Source: Bacilli bacterium
GTDB taxonomy: Bacteria > Bacillota_I > Bacilli_A > RF39 > UBA660
Direction: 5' to 3'
Length of the DNA: 64,000 bases
NCBI GenBank assembly: GCA_017411405.1
Contig: JAFQQE010000013.1
Location: 1-64,000, forward strand
Shown: positions 42,632 to 51,410 of the stretch, piece by piece
Position numbering within the stretch: the stretch's first letter is position 1
Layout of the letters: every line of letters starts with the position of its first letter
Notes under the pieces: generated by a model
What the model was told of the DNA's origin: nothing
The model's database searches: none
What the model saw: the letters and a program-made list of their open reading frames with translations, nothing else
Position numbers and translations under genes: made by a program

Positions 42632-43850
42632 ATTTTCCTATAAAATATTTTTTCTTCCCTTTTCTAATAATTAAATACTTACCGTGTAAAAGTAAAGTTT
42701 TATCTACAATTGTATTTTCGTCATTTATTTTTTCACCGTTAACAGTAATACTATTATTTGTTAAAAATTCTCTAGCTTCTCTTTTACTTGTAGCAATATT
42801 GTTATTAACAAGTACATCGATTATTTTTTCTTCTAATTTTAATTCAAATGTTGGCACACCTTTAAAACCATCTTCTATTTCTTTTTCTGTTAGCTCTTTG
42901 ATGTTTCCATTAAATAAGCATTCACTTATTTTTAAAGCACTATTAAATTCTTCTTCTCCGTGTAAAAATGTAATTACTTCATGTGCTAAGTTTTTTTGTG
43001 CTAATCTTTTTTCAGGAGCTTTAGTATGTTCTTCTTCTATTTTTTCTATTTCTTCACGTGTTAAGAATGTTAATTTTTTTAAATAATCAATTACACATGA
43101 ATCATCTGAATTAATTAAATATTGATATAATTCATAGCTTGATGTCTTATTTTTATCTAACCATAAAGCATTACCTTCGGTTTTACCAAATTTTACTCCG
43201 TTAGAGTCAAGCACTAGAGGCATAGTCATACCAAATAATTCAACATCATTTTTCTTACGAGCTAATTCTATACCTGTTGTAATATTTCCCCATTGGTCCG
43301 AACCAGCAACTTGTAACGTAACACCTTTATGTTCATTTAAATATACAAAATCTAATCCTTGTAAAATTGTATATGCAAATTCACAGAATGTAATACCTGT
43401 TTCAAGTCTTCTACTTATGATATCTTTATCTAACATATAATTAACATTTATATATTTTCCATAATCTCTTAAAAAATCAATTGTATTAATTTCTTTAGTC
43501 CAATCATAGTTATTAACAACTTCAAAGCCAAAAATTTCTTTAGCTTGATTTGTTAATCCCTTAACATTTTTTTCCACTTCTTCTTTTGTAATCATTTGTC
43601 TTTCACTAGAAGGTTTTGGATCACCAATAAGTCCTGTTGCTCCACCTATCAAAAGAATTGGTTTGTGTCCATATTTTGCAAGTCTAGGTGCAATTAAAAA
43701 TGATGAAAAATGTCCTATATGCATAGAATCGGCAGTTGGATCTGTACCAATGTAAAATGTTATTTTTTCTTCATTTAATTTTTTTTCTAATTCTGGACTA
43801 CTAATATCTTTAATTAATCCTCTCCACTTTAAGTCTTCAAATAAATTCAT
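42630..43850 (-). CDS. tyrS: Tyrosine--tRNA ligase
   Basis: A 406-residue class Ic synthetase. The ATP-binding motif is YIGTDPTADSMHIGHF (about 34-49), the tyrosine-binding region contains YTILQGLDFVYLNEHKGVTLQVAGSDQWGN, and the second motif is KFGKTEGNALWLD (near 224). A C-terminal S4 RNA-binding domain follows. Length is typical of TyrS. The ATG at 43850 follows AAAGGAGAG. A short T-box leader precedes it. Confidence 0.96.
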   Translation of the reverse strand: MNLFEDLKWRGLIKDISSPELEKKLNEEKITFYIGTDPTADSMHIGHFSSFLIAPRLAKYGHKPILLIGGATGLIGDPKPSSERQMITKEEVEKNVKGLTNQAKEIFGFEVVNNYDWTKEINTIDFLRDYGKYINVNYMLDKDIISRRLETGITFCEFAYTILQGLDFVYLNEHKGVTLQVAGSDQWGNITTGIELARKKNDVELFGMTMPLVLDSNGVKFGKTEGNALWLDKNKTSSYELYQYLINSDDSCVIDYLKKLTFLTREEIEKIEEEHTKAPEKRLAQKNLAHEVITFLHGEEEFNSALKISECLFNGNIKELTEKEIEDGFKGVPTFELKLEEKIIDVLVNNNIATSKREAREFLTNNSITVNGEKINDENTIVDKTLLLHGKYLIIRKGKKKYFIGK

Positions 43851-43864
43851 AAATTATCTCTCCT

Positions 43865-43999
43865 TTAATAAAAAAACATTCATAACTTAAGGACGAAAAT
43901 TCCGCGGTACCACCTTAATTTTATGAATGTATCATACTTTATTTATCTTAACGCGATATACGATTTAGCTCCCGGGTCGTAAATCCATTCATTGCTAAC
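43865..43999 (-). promoter_or_regulatory. T-box leader of tyrS, compressed
   Basis: The T-box core GGTGGTACCGCGG is at 43902-43916. A terminator forms between CATTCATAA and TTATGAATG, followed by T7. The shared CGCGTTAAGAT element also occurs in the ileS leader. A UAC tyrosine triplet at 43981-43979 is a candidate specifier. From the promoter to the T-box core is only about 85 nt, so the usual long Stem I with its apical loops cannot fit; the leader appears to use a minimal Stem I. Confidence 0.85.
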
Positions 44000-44005
44000 A
44001 ATATG

Positions 44006-44033
44006 ATTATAACATATTTTTTTTATTTGTAAA
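44006..44033 (-). promoter_or_regulatory. Promoter of tyrS
   Basis: TTTACA at 44033-44028, a 16-nt spacer and TATAAT at 44011-44006 with extended TGT on the minus strand. It starts 3 nt before the stop of the upstream gene. Confidence 0.75.
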
Positions 44034-44035
44034 TA

Positions 44036-44893
44036 TTAACTTTCTTTGATTTCATCAATATAATTATTTACATTAATACTCCAAGTAGTACTGGTTGCAT
44101 ATTTAGGATTTATTAATTCAGGAGTAGTTAATCCTTTAGCATAATAATTTTTATATAATATATTTAAGTAGCTAATAATACCTAATTCCAAAGTATCGTA
44201 ACTTTTATAACTACCACCATTACAACTAGGTTTACCTTTTATTCCCCCAATATTATTACAATTTCTCACTAATTTACTACAGGTCCATTTACATCCTGTT
44301 TCTTGTAATACTATTGCAACTGATAAATAAGGATCTAAACCTGTTTCTAAATAATAATCCACAAAATAGTTCCCTGTATTTGATAACGTTGATTTCAAAT
44401 TCTTATTTAATTTTTCTACTAATTCATTATAAGTTAAATTATCGTATATAATATTATTATTATCTTCTTTATTATTTTCGGTAATCATTTCATTTTTATT
44501 ATCACTTATTTCTTTTTTTGTTGTAGTTATTGTCTTTGTCGTAGTCGTTATATTTGTCGTATTAATTAGTTTAGTAGTCGTAGTTATAGTAGTGGTTTTA
44601 ATTGTAGTTAATGAAGTAGTATTAGTAGTCTTTTTTCCCGTTTTTTTTGTTGTTTTTTTAGTTGTTGATTTAGTATTGGGTATTGTGGTTGTTGTTAGTT
44701 TACTTGTTTTAGATGTTACTATTTTAGTTGGTATTATATTTGGAGAAAAGTTTATATTTGATAAATTATTATATACTAATGTTGAATTAGTTTGATATTT
44801 TTCATTAAAGTAATTTTTTACACTAAAAAAACCTAGTAAACTTGTAAATATTCCAATAATAATTAAGAGTGTATACATTATTATATCTTTCAT
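44036..44893 (-). CDS. Surface protein with Thr-rich stalk and glucosaminidase-like domain
   Basis: A 285-residue protein: N-terminal transmembrane helix (about 5-25), a Thr/Lys-rich stalk (about 55-130) and a C-terminal domain of the lysozyme-like glucosaminidase type. The latter shows DPYLSVAIVLQETGCKWTCS with the likely catalytic Glu, then NCNNIGGIKG, YKSYDTLELGIISYLNIL, like LytG and Bax-type enzymes. It probably cuts peptidoglycan outside the cell. The ATG at 44893 is preferred over the one at 44920. Repeated Thr codons make the stalk prone to length changes. Confidence 0.72.
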   Translation of the reverse strand: MKDIIMYTLLIIIGIFTSLLGFFSVKNYFNEKYQTNSTLVYNNLSNINFSPNIIPTKIVTSKTSKLTTTTIPNTKSTTKKTTKKTGKKTTNTTSLTTIKTTTITTTTKLINTTNITTTTKTITTTKKEISDNKNEMITENNKEDNNNIIYDNLTYNELVEKLNKNLKSTLSNTGNYFVDYYLETGLDPYLSVAIVLQETGCKWTCSKLVRNCNNIGGIKGKPSCNGGSYKSYDTLELGIISYLNILYKNYYAKGLTTPELINPKYATSTTWSINVNNYIDEIKES

Positions 44894-44946
44894 AAAAATC
44901 ACTAATAAATAGTATAACAAAAAAATAATAGATATTCAAATTTCTA

Positions 44947-45660
44947 TTATTTTTTCTTATTATATTTTTTTGCAATATCTAATCCTACTCTAAGTTGTGT
45001 AAGATCGTCTACATTTATTTCTGTTTCTATTTTATTATTTATAGAACTAAATCTCATAAACTTATTATTAAATGCTAATAATTTAAATAATTTTATAAAG
45101 TCATAAACAATTACTCCTAATGCAGGCAAAAGAATTATTATAATCCATCCAAATTTTTCAGCTAGTAGAAATTGTACTCTACCTAATTGTGGGATTTTAA
45201 ATAATACTTTACCAATAATATCATTTATATTTACTGGAGCTTGATCGGTTTTTGTATTGTTATCACCTTTGGTAATAAAAGATTTAGTTCCATCTTCATT
45301 TTCTATTATTTGTACTACTCTATGCGTAACAGTCAAACCTTTAGATATGTTACTTTGTGATATAAAGGTTATAATATCTCCAACTTTTATATGATCTTCA
45401 TTAAATACATTTAAGTCAACTACTACATCATATACTTTTACATTTGGTTCCATACTTGGACTAATTATAGTATATAATCCAAACCTCGGTATATTTGCTG
45501 TAGGATTCTTTTCATAAGCTTTTAAAGATACAAAATAATACGCAAAAAATAAACCTAAAAATACCAATACTACGATAATTGCATATGATAGTAGTTTTGC
45601 GGCTTTATTTAAATATTTTTTAAATTTTTTAATTTTTTCCCTCAAATTTATTCTTTTCAT
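44947..45660 (-). CDS. sipW: Signal peptidase I, SipW/ER type
   Basis: A 237-residue S26 peptidase. A transmembrane helix near 22-45 is followed by the serine block IISPSMEPNVKVYDVVV and a histidine block TVTHRVVQIIENEDGTKSF; a Ser-His arrangement marks the SipW/ER type rather than the Ser-Lys SipS type. A second helix near 170-190 gives a C-terminal anchor. SipW processes matrix proteins such as TasA in Bacillus. The neighbouring gene encodes a protein with a SipW-style signal, its likely substrate. Confidence 0.82.
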   Translation of the reverse strand: MKRINLREKIKKFKKYLNKAAKLLSYAIIVVLVFLGLFFAYYFVSLKAYEKNPTANIPRFGLYTIISPSMEPNVKVYDVVVDLNVFNEDHIKVGDIITFISQSNISKGLTVTHRVVQIIENEDGTKSFITKGDNNTKTDQAPVNINDIIGKVLFKIPQLGRVQFLLAEKFGWIIIILLPALGVIVYDFIKLFKLLAFNNKFMRFSSINNKIETEINVDDLTQLRVGLDIAKKYNKKK

Positions 45661-45758
45661 TTTATCACCGTATTATTTGTATTATATATTCATTATATAT
45701 TATATTTTTAAATTATTCAATTGATTTTTTATAAAAAAAGAGTAATTTATATTACTCA

Positions 45759-46457
45759 TTATGGATTTACTTTTTCTGGTTCAAATGTTTCTGGTAATAA
45801 ATCTATTGGTTCAACTTCAATATGAGCTTCTAAAACTCTACCTTGATCTTCATTTTGTTCTTCGCCAGTTTCTTTAAGCCACAATTCAAATTCCCATGTA
45901 TCAACAGTTCCATGACTTCCTAATTCCCCAGTTGCAATTAGTTTTTTATCTCCAGCCTTTAAACTTGATTTTATAGTTCCTATCTCTCTTTTTACTCCGT
46001 CTACAACATCTTCTGTTTTAGAATCAGGATCTATATATTCACTACCAGCAGCTCCTGTAGTTCCAATAGTTGTTGCAGTGTCAGAAATATCTCTAGTTTG
46101 TTTCATTAAATACACTAAATTATCTCCTACAAAATTATTACTGTCTATAACTAAATAAACATTATATTTAGTTTCTGTAGTCATATTAGGTGCACTTGTT
46201 AAAGAAAACATTAATTTATTATCTTTATTATCCTCTTCACTAGGTCTACCTGGCATAGCCCCTTCATATTTCATTTCATTTAGTGTGTTAAATTGAATTA
46301 ACATTGTAGTAGATTGTACAACAGTTTTTGTAGGAGTTGTAACATACTTAATTGTTACGGTAAAGTATGCAAAAGTAGCTCCTATTACTGCTATTAACAA
46401 TGTTGCAATTCCTATTACTGTTAAAATTATTAAAGAACCTTTATTATTTTCTCTCAT
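45759..46457 (-). CDS. SipW-dependent-type secreted protein
   Basis: A 232-residue protein. Its signal segment, IGIATLLIAVIGATFAYFTVT, is the pattern of substrates of SipW-type peptidases (TasA and related). The mature part is beta-rich (MLIQFNTLNEMKY, KYNVYLVIDSNNFVGDN) and has no Cys pairs. The ATG at 46457 after AAGGGTGATAG is far better than the upstream ATG at 46529, which would add a spurious hydrophobic stretch. It lies upstream of sipW on the same strand, so the substrate and its peptidase are probably co-expressed. It may be a matrix or pilus-like fibre subunit (inference). Confidence 0.7.
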   Translation of the reverse strand: MRENNKGSLIILTVIGIATLLIAVIGATFAYFTVTIKYVTTPTKTVVQSTTMLIQFNTLNEMKYEGAMPGRPSEEDNKDNKLMFSLTSAPNMTTETKYNVYLVIDSNNFVGDNLVYLMKQTRDISDTATTIGTTGAAGSEYIDPDSKTEDVVDGVKREIGTIKSSLKAGDKKLIATGELGSHGTVDTWEFELWLKETGEEQNEDQGRVLEAHIEVEPIDLLPETFEPEKVNP

Positions 46458-46521
46458 TACTATCACCCTTACTATAAAAATGTTATCATGAAAATAAAAA
46501 AATATCAACAATAAAAAAATA

Positions 46522-46547
46522 AAAAACATAATATCGATTATGTTTTT
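46522..46547. terminator. Terminator-like hairpin
   Basis: Perfect 11-bp stem AAAAACATAAT/ATTATGTTTTT with a 4-nt loop. On the minus strand it ends in T5 plus further T runs, so it would stop transcription from the histidine kinase gene. Confidence 0.65.
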
Positions 46548-46550
46548 AAT

Positions 46551-46652
46551 AGAAAAAAGGAATAAAAAATAGTGTGAGTTTGAGTTTATATTTTTGTATA
46601 GGATTTAACAAATATATTTGTTAAGTAAAATAATAAAAAATTCCTTTTTTCT
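46551..46652. repeat. Long-armed inverted repeat, unexplained
   Basis: Arms AGAAAAAAGGAAT at 46551-46563 and its complement at 46640-46652 enclose about 76 nt, which itself holds a palindrome TAACAAATATATTTGTTA at 46606-46623. It lies between the kinase gene and the SipW substrate gene. It could be a small structured RNA, a composite terminator or a regulator-binding region. No coding potential is seen. Confidence 0.6.
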
Positions 46653-46683
46653 AAATAAATTATATTTTATTACTATGAATTTT

Positions 46684-48060
46684 TTATGAAATTTTTATTA
46701 TTTCAAAATAAAATGTTGTTCCTTTATTTATTTGACTATTTACTCCATAAGTAAATTTGTGTCTATCTAATATATTTTTTACTATTGATAATCCTATACC
46801 AGTACCAATTTTATTTCTCTTATGATTCTTCTCATTTTTATAATATTTATTCCATATTAAAGATAAATCTTCTTTTTTTATTCCTTTACCATAATCTATA
46901 ATATTTACTAAATAGGTCTTCTTTTTTTCTATAACTTCAATACTTATAGTTTTGGATTTTCCAGTGTAATTAACTGCATTACTCACTAAATTATATATAA
47001 CTTGATTAATTTTATTATAATCACCTTTAACTATTGCTTTTTTTGGTAAAGTTAAATTAAATTTATAATTTTCTGTTTCTTTTATAATATTAAATTTTTT
47101 TATTATATTGTTAATAAGTTCTACTAAATCAAACTCTGTTATAGTAAGTGTATCTTTATTAGCTTCTAATTTACTTAAATTTAAAATATCATTTACTAAT
47201 ATATTTAATCTATCTGTTTCTTCGATTATTATATTTAAATTTTCTTTTCTTGTTTTTTCATCATATTTGATATCTCTTAACATTTCTGCATAAGCTTTGA
47301 TCATAGTAAGTGGTGTTTTAAGATCGTGTGATACATTTGCTAATAAATCTCTTCTTAATTCATCTGTTTTATTTATTTCTTTACTCGCATAATTAAGTAC
47401 ACTAGCAAGATCATCTATTTCTTTTATATTACTTTTTTCTATGTTTATTTCATTATTACCTTTAGCTAATTTTTTTGCTTCATTAGTTATGTTAATTATA
47501 GGTTTATTTATCATTTTTGATAAATATATAGATACTATAATTGCGAGTATAATAATTAACATTGTTATATAAATTAATTGATTTCTTAATACACTAGTAG
47601 TACTATCAACATCTTCTAGAGCCGTATTTAAAAATACATATCCATTATCAGATAATTTTATACTATATAGTATACTTTTGCTATTATTTAAAGGATTATT
47701 TAGTTTAATAATTTCTTTATATTTATTACTTTTTATAAATGTAGTTATTATTGTACTTATATTAATTTTTTTATTATTTAATATACAATTATTATTTAAT
47801 CCATTAAAGATATATACTTCACCATTATAAACATACTCCATACATATATTATTTTTATAAGCTAATTGTTCTAACTCTAAAATAGAAAACGTATTATTAT
47901 TTAATTTAGATTCTACTTTTTTTAGTGTATTAATTTGGTATTTTTCATATGATGTATTTAAAAATAGAATTTGTGTAGCCCACATTAAAAATAAAATTAT
48001 AATAGAAAATAAAATAAGGATGTTCATTGTTTTTGTTTGTAAACTATTTTTTTTATTCAT
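46684..48060 (-). CDS. Sensor histidine kinase
   Basis: About 458 residues. Two transmembrane helices (about 14-34 and 160-185) bracket an extracellular sensor region, followed by HAMP, HisKA with DLLANVSHDLKTPLTMIKAYAEM (phospho-His near 245) and HATPase_c with VSNAVNYTG, DYGKGI and GTGIGLSIVKNI. It resembles PhoR/ResE-type kinases. It overlaps the response regulator gene by a few codons; the ATG at 48060 is used, though a TTG at 48069 is possible. Confidence 0.92.
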   Translation of the reverse strand: MNKKNSLQTKTMNILILFSIIILFLMWATQILFLNTSYEKYQINTLKKVESKLNNNTFSILELEQLAYKNNICMEYVYNGEVYIFNGLNNNCILNNKKINISTIITTFIKSNKYKEIIKLNNPLNNSKSILYSIKLSDNGYVFLNTALEDVDSTTSVLRNQLIYITMLIIILAIIVSIYLSKMINKPIINITNEAKKLAKGNNEINIEKSNIKEIDDLASVLNYASKEINKTDELRRDLLANVSHDLKTPLTMIKAYAEMLRDIKYDEKTRKENLNIIIEETDRLNILVNDILNLSKLEANKDTLTITEFDLVELINNIIKKFNIIKETENYKFNLTLPKKAIVKGDYNKINQVIYNLVSNAVNYTGKSKTISIEVIEKKKTYLVNIIDYGKGIKKEDLSLIWNKYYKNEKNHKRNKIGTGIGLSIVKNILDRHKFTYGVNSQINKGTTFYFEIIKIS

Positions 48061-48715
48061 TATATTCAAATTTATAACCTACTCCTCTGACTGTTTTAAT
48101 ACAATTTTTATATTTCCCTAATTTATTTCTCACTAATTTTATATGAGCATCTATAGTTCTATTATCTGCTTCATAAGAATATCCCCATATGTTATCTATA
48201 ATCATTTCTCTAGTAAATGCAACTTTAGGATTTTTCAAAAAAAGTGCTATCAAATCAAATTGGGTTTGTGTAAATTCTACTTCTTCATTATCAATTAATA
48301 CAGTACGTGATAATTCATTTATTTTTATTCCACCTATACTTGTAATTTTTATTGCTTTTTCATTTCTTTTACATACTGCTTTTATTCTTGCAATTAATTC
48401 TTTTGGGCTAAACGGCTTTGTTACATAATCATCTATTCCTAAATCAAAACCAGACAATTTATCATATTCTTCAGTTCTAGCACTTAAAACAATTACTTTA
48501 GCATTGCTAAATTTTTTTATCTCTTTTATAGCACTATAACCATCTAATTTAGGCATCATAATATCCATTATAATACAATCATAATTATTTGTTTTTACTA
48601 AGTCTATTGCTTGATATCCGTTTTCTGCTTCATCATAAAAAATGTTTTCTATTTTTAAATACTCTTTTATAACATTTCTTATTAATAACTCATCATCCAC
48701 TATTAATACTTTCAT
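48053..48715 (-). CDS. OmpR/PhoB-family response regulator
   Basis: A 220-residue regulator. The receiver domain has DDE acid residues, phospho-Asp51 in CIIMDIMMPKLDG, and Lys in YVTKPFSPKEL. The winged-helix DNA-binding domain has FTQTQFDLIALFLKNP and NRTIDAHIKLVRNKLG. It is the upstream gene of the two-component pair. Regulated genes cannot be told from the window. Confidence 0.95.
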   Translation of the reverse strand: MKVLIVDDELLIRNVIKEYLKIENIFYDEAENGYQAIDLVKTNNYDCIIMDIMMPKLDGYSAIKEIKKFSNAKVIVLSARTEEYDKLSGFDLGIDDYVTKPFSPKELIARIKAVCKRNEKAIKITSIGGIKINELSRTVLIDNEEVEFTQTQFDLIALFLKNPKVAFTREMIIDNIWGYSYEADNRTIDAHIKLVRNKLGKYKNCIKTVRGVGYKFEYNE

Positions 48716-48785
48716 GAGATTACCACCTCGTAAAATATATTATATCAAAAATATGAAAAGTTTATGAAATTATATTTCATTATAT

Positions 48786-48812
48786 AAAAAACATAGAACA
48801 TGTCTATGTTTT
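48786..48812 (-). terminator. Terminator after yebC
   Basis: Stem AACATAGA/TTCTATGTT with a CATG loop and T6 tail on the minus strand, at the yebC stop codon. Confidence 0.75.
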
Positions 48813-49527
48813 ATTCTAATTCAACATTATGATATATATTAGTTACATCTTCTATATCATCTAATAAATTATATAATCTTAAGAATAATTCTTTATCTTC
48901 ACCATTAAGTACTATTTTGTCTTTTGGATACATTCCTACTTCATCAATTTCATAATCTATATTTGGTATAAAACTTTCTAATACATCTTTAATAGCATGT
49001 ATATCAGATGGATTACAAGTGATAATAATTTCTCCATCTTCACTTTCTAAATCAATAATTTCTATTCCAGCATCTAAAACGCGTTCAAACACTTCTTCTT
49101 CATTATCATATTTAAATCCAATTACTCCTAAGTAATCATAATTGTAACTAACGCTATTTGTTACTCCTAGACTTTTATTAACTTTGTTAAATGCTGCTCT
49201 AACAAATCCTACGGTTCTATTTACATTGTCTGTTAAAGTTTTAATTATAAGTGTGCTTGCTCCAGGTCCAAATCCTTCATAAGTTACTTCTTCGTAATCA
49301 TCGCCTCCAGACCCTTTCGCTTTATCAATTGCTCTATTTATTATATCACTTGGTACTTGTTGTTTTTTTGCTTTTTCTATTATTCTTTTTAAATTAACAT
49401 TAGTATCAACTTCCGGATTGTTTTTTGCTACTAAATAAATTTCTTTAGCGAATGTACTATATAATTTCGCTTTAGCTGCACCTGTTTTTTGTATACTAGC
49501 TTTTCTTACTTCATATGCTCTTCCCAT
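48811..49527 (-). CDS. yebC: YebC/PmpR family protein
   Basis: A 238-residue protein of the YebC/TACO1 family. The N-terminus GRAYEVRKASIQKTGAAKAKLYS and the YEGFGPGASTLIIKTLTDN block are diagnostic. Members are described as transcriptional regulators, and more recently as helping translation through proline-rich or other difficult stretches. Length is typical (about 240). Confidence 0.93.
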   Translation of the reverse strand: MGRAYEVRKASIQKTGAAKAKLYSTFAKEIYLVAKNNPEVDTNVNLKRIIEKAKKQQVPSDIINRAIDKAKGSGGDDYEEVTYEGFGPGASTLIIKTLTDNVNRTVGFVRAAFNKVNKSLGVTNSVSYNYDYLGVIGFKYDNEEEVFERVLDAGIEIIDLESEDGEIIITCNPSDIHAIKDVLESFIPNIDYEIDEVGMYPKDKIVLNGEDKELFLRLYNLLDDIEDVTNIYHNVELE

Positions 49528-49542
49528 AATTATTTTCCTTTC

Positions 49543-50022
49543 TTATTTATGTTTTTGTTTATATTTTAATTTTTTTATATTCTTTTTAAAATGTTCTATA
49601 TATTTTTTATATTTTTCTAATCTTTTTTTATTTTCACATAAATGTTCTTTATATAAATTATTATATTTATTTATAAAACTATTTACCTCTGTATTATTGT
49701 AAAAGTCAAAATTATAATAATCTATTTCACTTTGTTCAAAAATTTGAATCGGTTTATTTAAATTAGTATCAGTAATTAATATAACTCCATTTTTATTTAA
49801 ATTATATTTTAATAAATTATCAACATTTATAATATATTCATTATTCTTTTTTATAATGTTTTTATTATATATAAATAAGTTTTTTTTAATTTCTTTATAT
49901 CCATACGGAACTTTTTTACAAATCATATTTATTTTGTCAATAAAATTATATCCTACCAATTTATTATTATTTAATTTAACTAAATAAACAGTGATTTCAT
50001 AATAATTTTTCACAAAATACAC
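49543..50022 (-). CDS. Hypothetical protein, basic C-terminus
   Basis: A 159-residue soluble protein of unknown family. The N-terminal half appears as alternating strands (YYEITVYLVKLNNNKLVGYN), and the last 40 residues form a Lys-rich helix (KKRLEKYKKYIEHFKKNIKK) that might bind nucleic acid. It lies 15 nt upstream of yebC on the same strand, so the two are probably co-transcribed. Confidence 0.55.
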   Translation of the reverse strand: MYFVKNYYEITVYLVKLNNNKLVGYNFIDKINMICKKVPYGYKEIKKNLFIYNKNIIKKNNEYIINVDNLLKYNLNKNGVILITDTNLNKPIQIFEQSEIDYYNFDFYNNTEVNSFINKYNNLYKEHLCENKKRLEKYKKYIEHFKKNIKKLKYKQKHK

Positions 50023-50058
50023 CTCGTTTATTTATTATATAAATTTTATATTCTTTTT

Positions 50059-51108
50059 TCAATAAAAATATTTTAATTTATACACAAATTCATTTACTAA
50101 TTTATTATTGGATTTTAAATTGTTATTTTTTATATATTTTATTATTTTAGGTATAGAGTATATTTTATAATAATCTATTTTATTATTTTCTAGTATGTCT
50201 TCTATACTTTTAATAATAGTTTCATTTATATTTGGTGTATGATATTTTAATTTTATTAAATTAATTAACTTATCATCTACTTTTCGAGTTAGAAATTTAA
50301 AAAATCTAAATTTTTTAAAATAATATTTAAAACCAATTAATTTATTAAAATATAATAATGTGTCGTAATATCCCATATTATAATTATTTATTACGTCATT
50401 GTTATTAAAAAGTACTATAGGTCCTGTATCCTTGGTAGGAGTTATTTCTATAACATTGGTATTTTCATTATTTTTTTTCTTATTTTTTCCTATTCCATTT
50501 ATTTTTATTGCAATAATATCATTACAACCATTTTTTTCTAATAAAGTAATAGGTAAATTATTAGAGAAACCTCCATCTAAATAGTAAGAATCATTTATTA
50601 TTTTATCCATTTTAAATATAGGTAAATATGAACTAGCTAAAATATATTCAGTTAATTTTCCTTCTTCAATTTCATCTATTGTTAATTCTAACGGTTTTAA
50701 ATCATTTAATCGAACAGTTACTAACCCATAATTAATTTTACTTTTTCGTACTTTATCCTCATTTACATATTTATCTATTAATTCTTTATATTTAGATACA
50801 TCTAAACCCTTATTTTTTATTATATTATTTATTTCTGTAAAAGACTTTATTAAATTTTCTTTATTAAATTTAAAATTTTTATATATTTCAACTAATTCTT
50901 TATTTATTCCTATAATTTCACTATCTACATTTAGCCATATTTTTTTCGCCAGATAATCATCGCCTTGAGCAATAATAGCAGCATTTAATGATCCTATTGA
51001 AGTTCCTGCTATCATATCAAATTTAAAACCTAATTTTTTTAAAGCAATATAACTTCCTATTTGATAAGAACCTTTTGCTCCTCCACCTTCTAATGCTAGG
51101 CCTCTCAT
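50059..51108 (-). CDS. Patatin-like phospholipase
   Basis: A 349-residue hydrolase. The oxyanion-hole glycines are in LALEGGGAKGSYQIG (about 4-18), the catalytic Ser in AGTSIGSLNAAI (near 37), and the Asp in YLDGGFSNNLPI (near 175). This catalytic Ser-Asp dyad marks bacterial patatins, which release fatty acids from phospholipids. No signal peptide is seen. The C-terminal part is Lys-rich. It starts 2 nt after the guanylate kinase-like fragment. Confidence 0.92.
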   Translation of the reverse strand: MRGLALEGGGAKGSYQIGSYIALKKLGFKFDMIAGTSIGSLNAAIIAQGDDYLAKKIWLNVDSEIIGINKELVEIYKNFKFNKENLIKSFTEINNIIKNKGLDVSKYKELIDKYVNEDKVRKSKINYGLVTVRLNDLKPLELTIDEIEEGKLTEYILASSYLPIFKMDKIINDSYYLDGGFSNNLPITLLEKNGCNDIIAIKINGIGKNKKKNNENTNVIEITPTKDTGPIVLFNNNDVINNYNMGYYDTLLYFNKLIGFKYYFKKFRFFKFLTRKVDDKLINLIKLKYHTPNINETIIKSIEDILENNKIDYYKIYSIPKIIKYIKNNNLKSNNKLVNEFVYKLKYFY

Positions 51109-51109
51109 T

Positions 51110-51401
51110 TTATTCCTCCAAATCTAATTTTATATTCTCAAATTCTTTATCTATTAAAAGTTCATGCATAAATTCTTCTTTATTTTCTACACTCATTTCT
51201 TCTATTCTATCAACTCTATATTTATTAGATATAATAATTGAATTAACTTTCTCTACACAGTCCTCTAAGTCATCATTTACTACTACATAATTATATTTAT
51301 TAAGTTCATTTATTTCATTATATGCTGTTTTAAATCTTTCAATTATTTGTTCTTTTGTTTCAGTACCTCTACTAATCAAACGTTTTTTTATTTCTTATCA
51401 T
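51110..51401 (-). pseudogene. Guanylate kinase 3' fragment
   Basis: The last about 90 codons of a guanylate kinase-like protein: RLISRGTETKEQIIERFKTA, then NKYNYVVVNDDLEDCVEKV. The N-terminal P-loop and GMP-binding regions are missing, so it cannot be an active kinase. An ATG at 51401 with AAGGAG before it leads MIRNKK into the fragment, but a run of seven A (51383-51389) puts it out of frame; six A would give a continuous 97-residue product. A TTG start at 51379 is the only in-frame option. It may be a decayed gene or one read by slippage. Confidence 0.65.
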
Positions 51402-51410
51402 AAATACTCC

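Noticed and set aside
44592-44795. Plus-strand Val-rich protein inside the Thr-rich stalk gene
   Set aside because: It is the antisense reading of Thr codon repeats (ACT/ACA gives AGT/TGT-type codons) and not a real gene.
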